From a virus: 20,833 bases of DNA. The notes under the pieces are model-generated. The model was given only the letters and a program-made list of their open reading frames with translations, did no database searches and was not told the DNA's origin. Numbering within the stretch: the stretch's first letter is position 1; each line of letters opens with the position of its first letter. Positions 1 to 6,072 of the stretch are shown one piece after another. The translations under genes were made by a program, and so were the position numbers. The stretch is from IMG/VR virus record IMGVR_UViG_3300029258_004609, positions 1-20,833 of that record; one strand, written 5' to 3'.

Positions 1-81
1 CAGGTCGAGACGATGCGGGAAGTCGTGGCCAAACACAAACAAGCCAAGGCCTGGCAGGAGTACGCTCATGGCCGCTCGTAA
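1..81 (+). CDS. C-terminal end of an unidentified protein (truncated at left edge)
   Basis: Reading frame 1 is open from the first base and ends with TAA at 79-81, giving 26 residues rich in Lys, Ala and Gln (ending in EYAHGRS). It overlaps the next rightward gene by 14 nt, and that gene's ribosome site (AGGAG at 56-60) lies inside it. Such overlaps are typical throughout this window, which supports it being the tail of a real gene. Too little is present to assign a function. Confidence 0.55.
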   Translation, partial: QVETMREVVAKHKQAKAWQEYAHGRS

Positions 82-319
82 GCGTAAGAAGCGGCCCACA
101 GGCAACAAGGCCCGCCCCCGGCCGCCGTACACGCTCAGTGTTGCGGGGACCCGCTGCTACCACTACTGCAGCGTAGAGCAAAACAGGATCGCACTGGCCG
201 TGTGCGCGTCGAGGGCAAGGCGCGCACGGCCGGGCGAGACCTGTTACGGGTGCGAGGCCTGGATCTATCACATAATGAGCCTGGATCCGGATAAGGCAGG
301 CGATGGAGGTGGAGTATGA
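68..319 (+). CDS. Small basic Cys-rich protein, putative zinc finger
   Basis: This 83-aa protein starts at ATG 68, with AGGAG seven bases upstream inside the preceding gene. The N-terminal 20 residues are very basic (RKRKKR). The middle holds a CYHYC pair (CxxxC), a further single Cys, and a CYGC pair (CxxC) near residue 60, a spacing that could bind one zinc ion. The C-terminus is acidic and Gly-rich. The stop TGA overlaps the next start as ATGA at 316-319, indicating translational coupling. I do not recognise the family. A small DNA- or RNA-binding phage protein is a reasonable guess but unproven. Confidence 0.7.
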   Translation: MAARKRKKRPTGNKARPRPPYTLSVAGTRCYHYCSVEQNRIALAVCASRARRARPGETCYGCEAWIYHIMSLDPDKAGDGGGV

Positions 320-732
320 CCTTGGTACATGTCCGACACTTGCTGGGGCACGAGCTCATATGGTGCGCGCCGCACAGGTGCTGGTTGCGACGGCGTTGTT
401 GCGTTACAAGAGCGCTGAGCATGGAGCAGCTCATTCAGCGGATCATTGCGCGGGAATGGCTCGGGGAGGCCCTCACACTCCGGAAGCTGCGAGAAATCAC
501 CAAGTGCGCCAGGTGCTCGATACGGCCCTTCCCGCTACACATTAACGAACTCAACGCGTTCATGGCCGAGGATCTCGTGCGTCTACGGGAACGCGCGCGG
601 TCCTTTGAGCTCACAACCGACGAGGCCAGGAAGCAGCATTACGATGACTACCAGGCGCAATACAGGGAGGCCAATCGCGAGAAGCGTATACAGTACAATC
701 GTGTCTGGCGTAGAAGAAAAAAGGCAGGTTAG
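316..732 (+). CDS. Basic hypothetical protein with Arg/Lys-rich C-terminus
   Basis: A 138-aa protein. The start at 316 is favoured by a strong GGAGGTGG site at 304-311 and ATGA coupling to the previous stop. An internal ATG at 421 is possible but has a poorer ribosome site. The first 35 residues are rich in Cys, His and Arg, the middle has a CARC pair, and the C-terminal third is helical and basic, with repeated Tyr/Arg/Glu/Asn blocks (YREANREKRIQYNRVWRRR). Such a basic helical segment occurs ahead of zinc fingers in some phage HNH endonucleases, but no HNH core is present here, so I do not assign nuclease function. The gene ends two bases before the terminator stem. Confidence 0.65.
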   Translation: MTLVHVRHLLGHELIWCAPHRCWLRRRCCVTRALSMEQLIQRIIAREWLGEALTLRKLREITKCARCSIRPFPLHINELNAFMAEDLVRLRERARSFELTTDEARKQHYDDYQAQYREANREKRIQYNRVWRRRKKAG

Positions 733-733
733 G

Positions 734-789
734 AAAGCGCCCACGGGCAGGAGCTTGAGTGCTCTTGTCCGTGGGCGCTTTTTTTTTTT
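734..789. terminator. Bidirectional intrinsic terminator between convergent operons
   Basis: Positions 734-754 and 761-781 form a 21-bp stem (two G-U pairs as + strand RNA) closed by a 6-base loop (TTGAGT). The + strand continues into an unbroken T run at 779-789, ideal for ending the rightward block. Read leftward, the same stem is followed by fewer U residues, so it may also stop the leftward block. It fills nearly all of the 55 bases between the stop at 732 and the opposing stop at 788. Confidence 0.93.
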
Positions 790-1039
790 AGTCGAGCGCC
801 CCGGACTTTTCCAGGCGGGCCTTATAGGCCTCAACACTCTCGCGAACCTTGGCGAGGTCCAGGCTGTTCTGGTCCTCGCTCTCGCTGAAGGTCTCGATAT
901 ACTCGACCTTGTCACGATTAATGTGGACCTGGCCGCCAGAGGCCTTGTTGAAGTGCCCCCAGACCGAATCTCCTTTCCAGGTTCCATGGATTTTTTTGTA
1001 GTGGCCGGACTCAAAGCTGACCAGTATTTCATTTGGCAT
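788..1039 (-). CDS. Small hypothetical protein
   Basis: An 83-aa protein, the last gene of the leftward block. ATG at 1039 is chosen because AAAGGAG sits seven bases upstream. A TTG six bases earlier is less likely. The first half is predicted beta-rich (short alternating segments around HYKKIHGTW and QVHINRDKVEYI), and the last 30 residues look helical and charged. The stop TAA lies inside the T run of the terminator. It overlaps the upstream gene by 11 nt. The family is not recognised. Confidence 0.75.
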   Translation of the reverse strand: MPNEILVSFESGHYKKIHGTWKGDSVWGHFNKASGGQVHINRDKVEYIETFSESEDQNSLDLAKVRESVEAYKARLEKSGALD

Positions 1040-1412
1040 CTGCAATCTCCTTTACATTGTAGTGGATCGGCCCGGGCTCCGCATCCAGTTGCCGCTTGGG
1101 CAGGAGCTTGTGGACCGTGAACTCATAGGTTACGGCATGCGTCGTCACACGAGGTGTAATGAGTATGTCCAGCCACGGCCAGCGCGCCGCCAGCTCCAGC
1201 TTGAAGTGTTCCCACCAGGTATCGGGCACGGTGTATCTCAATGTGGCTGTTTGCGAGTCGAGCTTGTCGGCCCAGACGTACGTGGCTACTCGCAGGAGCA
1301 GCTCACGCGCGTCCTTGTAGGCGACCGCTTCCAGACGCGCATTGGGTATGTGGTCCAGATAGTGATCGCTGATGTACCGGGCCGCGTGTGCGACGTATTG
1401 CTCGCGTTTCAT
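1029..1412 (-). CDS. Hypothetical protein
   Basis: A 127-aa protein starting MKREQYVAHAARYISDHYL. ATG at 1412 is preferred because it overlaps the stop of the upstream gene as ATGA (1409-1412). A GTG 18 bases further upstream is the alternative. An N-terminal helical region is followed by a Trp-rich centre (TWWEHF, RWPWLDI) and a beta-rich C-terminal half (TTHAVTYEFTVHKLL). No catalytic motif, membrane segment or metal-binding cluster is visible. Its place among small genes next to an Acb2-like gene suggests an accessory early function, which is inference only. Confidence 0.75.
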   Translation of the reverse strand: MKREQYVAHAARYISDHYLDHIPNARLEAVAYKDARELLLRVATYVWADKLDSQTATLRYTVPDTWWEHFKLELAARWPWLDILITPRVTTHAVTYEFTVHKLLPKRQLDAEPGPIHYNVKEIADAK

Positions 1413-1681
1413 AGGTCCAGAGACCTGCACAACGACCGGAGGCTCTCGTTGTGTTTATGGAGTTCCGCGACGTGCAGCATGATTGCCATTGCCATAGGAG
1501 ACACTCCGGAGAAGCGAGCATCCTGCGGCTGCGGCTGGTTGGCGTCGCTCTCCTGCTTTGCCGTGACCGGCGTGAGTGTGCTTCTCAGGGAATCTGTCAG
1601 GGCCTCTAAGTCTCGCAACTCGGTCTCCAGATACCCCAGGGCCGTTTGAATAGACGACTCTCGCTCTACAAACTCGCTCAT
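1409..1681 (-). CDS. Small coiled-coil hypothetical protein
   Basis: A 90-aa protein starting MSEFVERESSIQ. The frame is open upstream to 1753, but ATG 1681 overlaps the preceding stop as ATGA (1678-1681) and has AAGGGAGGG just upstream, so it is the likely start. Residues about 8-38 form an amphipathic, Leu/Glu-rich helix, probably a coiled coil. A Gln/Pro-rich hinge (QPQPQ) follows, then a second helix with Met and His. No family is recognised. Confidence 0.72.
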   Translation of the reverse strand: MSEFVERESSIQTALGYLETELRDLEALTDSLRSTLTPVTAKQESDANQPQPQDARFSGVSPMAMAIMLHVAELHKHNESLRSLCRSLDL

Positions 1682-2100
1682 TTTTTCCCTCCCTTGGCTC
1701 GGCGCGGGTTCCACTTCACAAAGGGTGCTCCCGGCTTGCCCGTTTTTGTACACGCCGCCACACCCTCGGCCACGAGCTCAGGGCTCACACCTCGCTCGAC
1801 CAGCCATATTTTGAGGGCCTCTCCATCGAGGGTTTTACGCGGCGGCGGGTAGCCCAAGGTAAAGCTGCCTTCATCGGCCTGGGCCTTGCCATCCAGGAAG
1901 GGCAGCACCTGGAAGAACGCCTCCTGAGCACGCTTTTTACTATCCAGAGAGCGCGCCTCCAGGTACTTGAACTCGCGGTAGTGCTCCTTGCCATGATCCA
2001 GGAGCTTTGTGAGGGCGACGGCCTCCTCCTCGCCGACGGCCTCGATGAGCGCCACCCGGGTCTCGGGCGTCCAGTGTATTTCAAGGAGCTCATTTTCCAT
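1678..2100 (-). CDS. Hypothetical protein
   Basis: A 140-aa protein with a textbook ribosome site (GGAGGTGG) a few bases ahead of ATG 2100. The N-terminal two thirds is helical and acidic. The C-terminal third contains a Gly/Pro turn (LGYPPPRKTLDGEALKIW), a helix and a basic tail (NPRRAKGGKK) that could contact nucleic acid. The stop codon is coupled by ATGA to the next gene. Its start lies 25 nt from the stop of the Acb2-like gene, so the two probably share a transcript. Function unknown. Confidence 0.77.
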   Translation of the reverse strand: MENELLEIHWTPETRVALIEAVGEEEAVALTKLLDHGKEHYREFKYLEARSLDSKKRAQEAFFQVLPFLDGKAQADEGSFTLGYPPPRKTLDGEALKIWLVERGVSPELVAEGVAACTKTGKPGAPFVKWNPRRAKGGKK

Positions 2101-2125
2101 TTTCCACCTCCAAAAAAGTTAAGGG

Positions 2126-2419
2126 TTAATCTTGCTGGGGCACGCCAGCGGGGTAGCCTGACTTGTACTGGTCCTCAAGTTTCATGTGGTCCAGTTTTTT
2201 GGCCGCCTGGTCCTTGTCATGGCGTGCAATGGCCGCGTTTGCCCACATCACGGCCTCCTCGAGCTTTGTGAATGCCAGCGACTTCTCGCGGCACTCCGGA
2301 CAAAGCATCTCCAGCACCTCCGCCGTCCAGCGGGCGTGCGCCCGGATGTACTCGTACACCTCGGGCTGACCCTGGCGCGGCGGGTGGTACATAAACCTGG
2401 TATCTAGATCCTGTTTCAT
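2126..2419 (-). CDS. Acb2/Tad1 hairpin-domain protein, putative cyclic-nucleotide sponge (anti-CBASS/anti-Thoeris)
   Basis: A 97-aa protein. ATG 2419 is chosen because AGGGAG sits about six bases upstream and the family's typical N-terminus begins here; the open frame continues upstream to 2566 through a hairpin. Residues 44-66 carry the hallmark helix of the Acb2/Tad1 hairpin family: REKSLAFTKLEE followed by AVMWANAAIAR. The upstream part (RFMYHPP at 8-14 and a YxYIR helix) also matches my memory of these proteins. Known members, Acb2 of Pseudomonas phages and T4 Vs.4, assemble into hexamers that trap cyclic di- and trinucleotides and so silence CBASS; the related Tad1 traps Thoeris signals. 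Unusual here is a CPEC pair (40-43) just before the motif, where I recall Pro/Ser-type residues. The small-gene neighbourhood fits an early anti-defence role. Family membership is well supported by motif; the ligand is unknown. Confidence 0.83.
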   Translation of the reverse strand: MKQDLDTRFMYHPPRQGQPEVYEYIRAHARWTAEVLEMLCPECREKSLAFTKLEEAVMWANAAIARHDKDQAAKKLDHMKLEDQYKSGYPAGVPQQD

Positions 2420-2447
2420 AAAGGCTCCCTCTATAAAGTGTGTGTGT

Positions 2448-2510
2448 AAAGAGCGCCCGGACTCGTGCAGGCCGGGATCGGAAAACCTGTGTCGGGCCTG
2501 GGCGCTCTTT
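2448..2510 (-). terminator. Large branched hairpin upstream of the Acb2-like gene (terminator, attenuator or structured leader)
   Basis: An outer perfect 11-bp stem pairs 2448-2458 (AAAGAGCGCCC) with 2500-2510. Inside it AGGCC (2469-2473) pairs with GGCCT (2495-2499) around a loop containing GGAAAACC. On the leftward RNA the stem is followed by only three U and then ACACACAC, so it is not a classic terminator. It lies 28 bases before the Acb2-like start. It may partly end transcription from the polymerase side, protect or process the mRNA, or regulate expression of the anti-defence gene. Confidence 0.5.
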
Positions 2511-2595
2511 GAATGGGAGGCTCCCCAACCTCCCCCAACGCAGAGTGACGCATTGACTTGAAACACCTCGCCCCCGTTGTCTCTGACAGGGGATT

Positions 2596-2913
2596 TTACT
2601 CCCCAGGAGATCCCTGATTATCAGTACTATACACATCCTCAGCGCCCAGCTCAACCCGCAGCTTGTCGTACGCAAACTGAGCATAGTGGGCGATCTTCAG
2701 CATGTCCCGGAGCGCCTCAACCGCGCCGCGCCGCATGGAACCGTAGCGGTTGATGTAGCGCTTTATCGCGGTAACGCACTCCTGGCTGTTCCAGGCATTG
2801 ACCTGGTCGGACGCATCGTCGTCGTCCTGGTATTGTGGGATCGTGTACTCCTCAATGTGTACACGCACCTTGGCGGCGAACTTTTCCCAGTCTCCTACTC
2901 TATCAAGCGCCAT
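2596..2913 (-). CDS. Hypothetical protein, phage-type
   Basis: A 105-aa protein starting MALDRVGDWEKFAAKVRVHI. The frame is open to 3057, but ATG 2913 has AAGGAG eight bases upstream and overlaps the preceding gene by only 11 nt, so it is chosen. An acidic loop (YQDDDDASDQ, about 31-40) separates an N-terminal helix from a run of helices (QECVTAIKRYINRYG, EALRDMLKIAHYAQFAYDKL). The pattern resembles small conserved phage proteins of unknown role that I have seen beside replication genes, but I cannot name a family. After its stop lies a 176-base gap with the hairpin described above. Confidence 0.77.
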   Translation of the reverse strand: MALDRVGDWEKFAAKVRVHIEEYTIPQYQDDDDASDQVNAWNSQECVTAIKRYINRYGSMRRGAVEALRDMLKIAHYAQFAYDKLRVELGAEDVYSTDNQGSPGE

Positions 2914-3232
2914 AACGCGTCTCCTTGTATAGTTTGTGGTCCAGGTTGCGCCGTTGGGCCTCCCGGGCAAGCTCCTTGTACGGCTCGAACACCTCGGCAG
3001 GATCAAGCCCGTGCTCCTCGATTTCCATGATCCGATTCTCAATGTCCATCGTGGCAATCTCCCCTGTCACCCACGTGGAGAGTGTGTAGAGCTCCCGGAG
3101 AGTCTGTTCCTCATATACCCGTACCCGTCTATCCAGGAGTGCCAGCGTATTGAGCAGGTGCGTATCGGACATGTCCCGTATTGGGATCCGCCTGCCGTCG
3201 CGAGTTATCCATTCCGGTTTAGTGGTTGCCAT
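2903..3232 (-). CDS. Conserved phage hypothetical protein
   Basis: A 109-aa protein. ATG 3232 has GGGAGG about six bases upstream and overlaps the polymerase stop by 14 nt. The N-terminus (PEWITRDGRRIPIRDMSDTH) resembles a short block found in many uncharacterised phage proteins, a beta hairpin followed by MSDxHL and a helix. The rest is helical and charged, with a possible coiled coil around residues 25-95. The tight overlap with the polymerase gene suggests co-expression with replication. No function can be given. Confidence 0.78.
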   Translation of the reverse strand: MATTKPEWITRDGRRIPIRDMSDTHLLNTLALLDRRVRVYEEQTLRELYTLSTWVTGEIATMDIENRIMEIEEHGLDPAEVFEPYKELAREAQRRNLDHKLYKETRYGA

Positions 3233-5897
3233 AGCGCTCCTCCCATTTTGAAATACTCATTTTATCGCCCCAGGTATACCCGATCTCCGGGTCCACGGGT
3301 GTTGGAACCTCAAGCTGAACCGCGCTCTCCATGGTGAGAACGATCTCGGGCAGGATCTCCAGCACGCGCCGTTCATCAATTTCAAATATCAAATCGTCAT
3401 GGATTTGGAGTATCGGATTACAGGTCCAGCCCCAGTTGCGCCAGCGTTTATAAACGGGTACGAGATTCCCCATAGCGCGCTTCATCACACCGGCCGCGCC
3501 CATCTGAACGGGTGCATTGCAGGCCTCGCGCTCCGCCTCAAGCCGCGTCCACTTGTCGGAGCTGTTCACCCCTGGCGTTTGGCGTATGCGCCCCCACATG
3601 TCGCGGACATACCCGTACCGCCTGGCAAATTGGAGCGTCTCGTGCATCTTGTCCCGTATACCATGATAGACATTGAACCACTCCTTGATGAGATTGTCGC
3701 AGTCCTCCACCGACCAGTCCAGGCCTGCTACCACCAACTGATCCCAGAGACCCTTGCCCGTTATCCCATACAACACACCGAACCCTATCCGCTTGCACGG
3801 GTATCGGTGCTTCATCTTGTCAACCTCGTGCTCCTTCACACCAAATACGCGCATTGCTGTTTGTGTGTGTATGTCGAGGTCGTCCTTGAAGCAGCGCAGC
3901 ATCTCCTCGTCCTTGGCCCAGCACGCAGCTATTCTCATCTCGATCTGTGAGTAATCGCTCGCCGTAAAAACACATCCGGGTGCCGGTATGAATGCGGTCC
4001 GGATCATCTTGCCCTCAAGTGTGCGCGTGGGTATGGCCATTAAATTAGGCGCTGACGTCGCGAGTCTGCCAGTACTTGTTCGGGTCATAGTAATCTTGGC
4101 GTGGACCCGCTGCTCCTTGTCCATCAGAGCAGGTATTTTATTGGCGTACGTGCCATAGAGCTTGTCGTACTGGCGGTATTCCTTTATCAGCTCTATAACA
4201 GGATGCGCCCCCTCAAGCTTTGAGAGCACCTTGTCACCCGTTGCCCATCCTATTTTTGTGGGTTTTGTCGCGCTCCTGTCGAGCTCCAGATCCTCGAACA
4301 GAAACTTGCCCAACTGCATGGGGCTGCCCACGTTCAATCTCTGCGGTCCCGATACGTACTCCTGGACGGCATCATCGGCAGCATCGCGTCTCCAGGCAAA
4401 ATAGGTGGCAAGCTCCGCCATTTTGCCCGGGTCAACGCGGATCCCGGATTCCATCATGTCCACGACCATGGGCAGCGCCGCCATGTCCCAGGCCAGAGGG
4501 TGCTCGAGATCCAGCTCGCGAACCATCCGACGCAGCGGGAAAAATATCCGGCGCGTGGCATCGGCATCCCGGCACGCGTAGAACAGGGCGACCTCCCTGT
4601 CCACCTCGCTCAGGTAACCGGGCTCCATCTCGCCCAGCTCCTGCGCGACCATGGCCTTGCCCGCGTCATCGTCCATTTTCTGCCAGGCATCGTACGGGTC
4701 CTTGCCGTCCGTGAATTCCTTCCACAGGTAGTTGGCGGCCTTCTTGCCGATATTCCTGGGCTGTTTTATACGGGGCTCTCCCTTTTCCCACACGAGCTGG
4801 GGTTCCGGGTCCGGCCATTCCCTGGAGACGACCTTGGCGAGGTACGCCATCGCCTTCCTGTGCGTTGCCGGTGCCACCACACGCAGGTACGACTGCATTC
4901 TCATACCGGCATGTCGCGGCGCGAGATCTTTCAACCCCAGCGGTTCAGTCTGCAGAAGGTAGGCCATGAACATCGTGTCGGTCACATTCCCAGGCACAAT
5001 ACCCATTTTTTCCATCACAGGAAGATCGTGGAGCGCGTTCTGGAGCACGGTCAATACCTCAGGGTGCTTTAGCCTCCGCGCGATCGTCCTGAGGGCTTTG
5101 TGGGCCGTAGCGGGCACACATATGGCATGGCCGGGACCCGTCGAGAGCTGTATCGACCAGGGCTCACCCCCTCGAGCACTCTCTGTATCGACGCCGACGA
5201 TCTTGGCGTCCTTGAGGTACTCAAAAACATGCTCCCAATCCTCTCGCCACATGTAGACCTCGCGGCCGTCGTGCTCATCGACGAGCTCGTGCACGTGCTG
5301 GAACAGCTCTTTGGGGGCAGCCCGGTTGCGCAAATAGGTCCCTAAGGCCTGGAAGTCCTGCTGGATGCGCGCCAGGTTTTGTTGGTTGTGGAAACCTGCA
5401 GCGGGGTGGAGAACAGGGAAAATCGTGCAGCCCCATGCTTGGGAATCGTGAGCCCGGCCGCGAACAGTGTCCATCGACACATTGCCCAGGAAAAACCGTG
5501 TTGCGAACCGGCCGACGGTTACAATGACCTCCGGGTTGATCTCCGCGATCTCCATGACCAGGTGAGGCGTGCACGCCTGGATCTCACCCGGTAGCGGGTC
5601 CCTGTTTTCCGGCGGCCGACACTTTACGATGTTGGTAATGAACCAGTTGTCGCGAGGCTTACCGGCCAGGTACTTCAGGAGACGATCCAGCTCCTGGCCC
5701 GCCTTGCCTATAAAGGGAGCCCCATGCATGTCCTCCTGTTTGCCAGGGGCCTCGCCGACGATCATGCCCATGGGCGTGTAGGTGTAGAGAGCCCCCGATA
5801 AAGGTCGCTTACAGGTAGCGTGGAGCTCGCACTCTTTGCACCGTGTGATGTGGCCTGCGAGGGTTCGCAGATCGTCCAGATCAACTCTCGTCGTCAT
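3219..5897 (-). CDS. Family-4 uracil-DNA glycosylase fused to proofreading family A DNA polymerase
   Basis: 892 aa, starting at ATG 5897 (GGGGAG seven bases upstream). Residues 1-190 form a family-4 [4Fe-4S] uracil-DNA glycosylase: Cys20, Cys23, Cys93 and Cys109 as cluster ligands, GEAPG at 48-52, KCRPPENR from 92, and LHPAAG with His164. Residues 230-460 form a 3'-5' exonuclease with Asp237/Glu239, Asn287/Asp291 and Tyr440/Asp444, so proofreading looks intact. Residues 460-892 are the polymerase: motif A DYSQIE (Asp648), O-helix Arg698-Lys702-Phe706-Tyr710, and motif C IHDD (His833-Asp834-Asp835), where most family members have HDE. There is no 5'-3' exonuclease domain. The enzyme should replicate phage DNA; the glycosylase may remove or sense uracil ahead of synthesis. 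SPO1-type phage polymerases also have an N-terminal glycosylase-like domain (from memory), so the fusion is rare rather than unprecedented. Confidence 0.96.
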   Translation of the reverse strand: MTTRVDLDDLRTLAGHITRCKECELHATCKRPLSGALYTYTPMGMIVGEAPGKQEDMHGAPFIGKAGQELDRLLKYLAGKPRDNWFITNIVKCRPPENRDPLPGEIQACTPHLVMEIAEINPEVIVTVGRFATRFFLGNVSMDTVRGRAHDSQAWGCTIFPVLHPAAGFHNQQNLARIQQDFQALGTYLRNRAAPKELFQHVHELVDEHDGREVYMWREDWEHVFEYLKDAKIVGVDTESARGGEPWSIQLSTGPGHAICVPATAHKALRTIARRLKHPEVLTVLQNALHDLPVMEKMGIVPGNVTDTMFMAYLLQTEPLGLKDLAPRHAGMRMQSYLRVVAPATHRKAMAYLAKVVSREWPDPEPQLVWEKGEPRIKQPRNIGKKAANYLWKEFTDGKDPYDAWQKMDDDAGKAMVAQELGEMEPGYLSEVDREVALFYACRDADATRRIFFPLRRMVRELDLEHPLAWDMAALPMVVDMMESGIRVDPGKMAELATYFAWRRDAADDAVQEYVSGPQRLNVGSPMQLGKFLFEDLELDRSATKPTKIGWATGDKVLSKLEGAHPVIELIKEYRQYDKLYGTYANKIPALMDKEQRVHAKITMTRTSTGRLATSAPNLMAIPTRTLEGKMIRTAFIPAPGCVFTASDYSQIEMRIAACWAKDEEMLRCFKDDLDIHTQTAMRVFGVKEHEVDKMKHRYPCKRIGFGVLYGITGKGLWDQLVVAGLDWSVEDCDNLIKEWFNVYHGIRDKMHETLQFARRYGYVRDMWGRIRQTPGVNSSDKWTRLEAEREACNAPVQMGAAGVMKRAMGNLVPVYKRWRNWGWTCNPILQIHDDLIFEIDERRVLEILPEIVLTMESAVQLEVPTPVDPEIGYTWGDKMSISKWEERYGNH

Positions 5898-6072
5898 TGC
5901 GCTCTCCCCTGTTGCGCTCGCGATCGAGCTGTTTCATGCGGCGATAGATGCCCTTTTGGCCGGAGAGCCGGGCCTGGCCGTTTGCCATTTTCTGCATCAC
6001 TACCTCGTGGTGGTATGGCCAGGCCTCCCGGATTTTCTTACGCATTGCTTTGAGGCGCTTTGCTCTGCCCAT
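5881..6072 (-). CDS. Small basic hypothetical protein
   Basis: A 63-aa, strongly basic protein (MGRAKRLKAMRKKIREAWP at the start; YRRMKQLDRERNRG near the end). ATG 6072 is chosen over upstream starts because of a GGAGG eight bases ahead and because the family-like Met-Gly-Arg N-terminus begins there. It overlaps the upstream gene by 35 nt and the polymerase by 17 nt. It is probably helical and could bind nucleic acid or act as a polymerase accessory factor. Both are guesses from charge and position. Confidence 0.7.
   Translation of the reverse strand: MGRAKRLKAMRKKIREAWPYHHEVVMQKMANGQARLSGQKGIYRRMKQLDRERNRGERNDDES

Noticed and set aside
446-1120. A 224-residue rightward open frame running through the terminator
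   Set aside because: It overlaps two better supported genes on opposite strands and crosses a strong terminator hairpin; its translation is low-complexity Ser/Arg and then an antisense shadow.
2420-2566. N-terminal extension of the Acb2-like protein to 146 residues
   Set aside because: The extension would run through the large hairpin and has no plausible ribosome site, while the Met at 2419 has a good site and gives the family's normal length.
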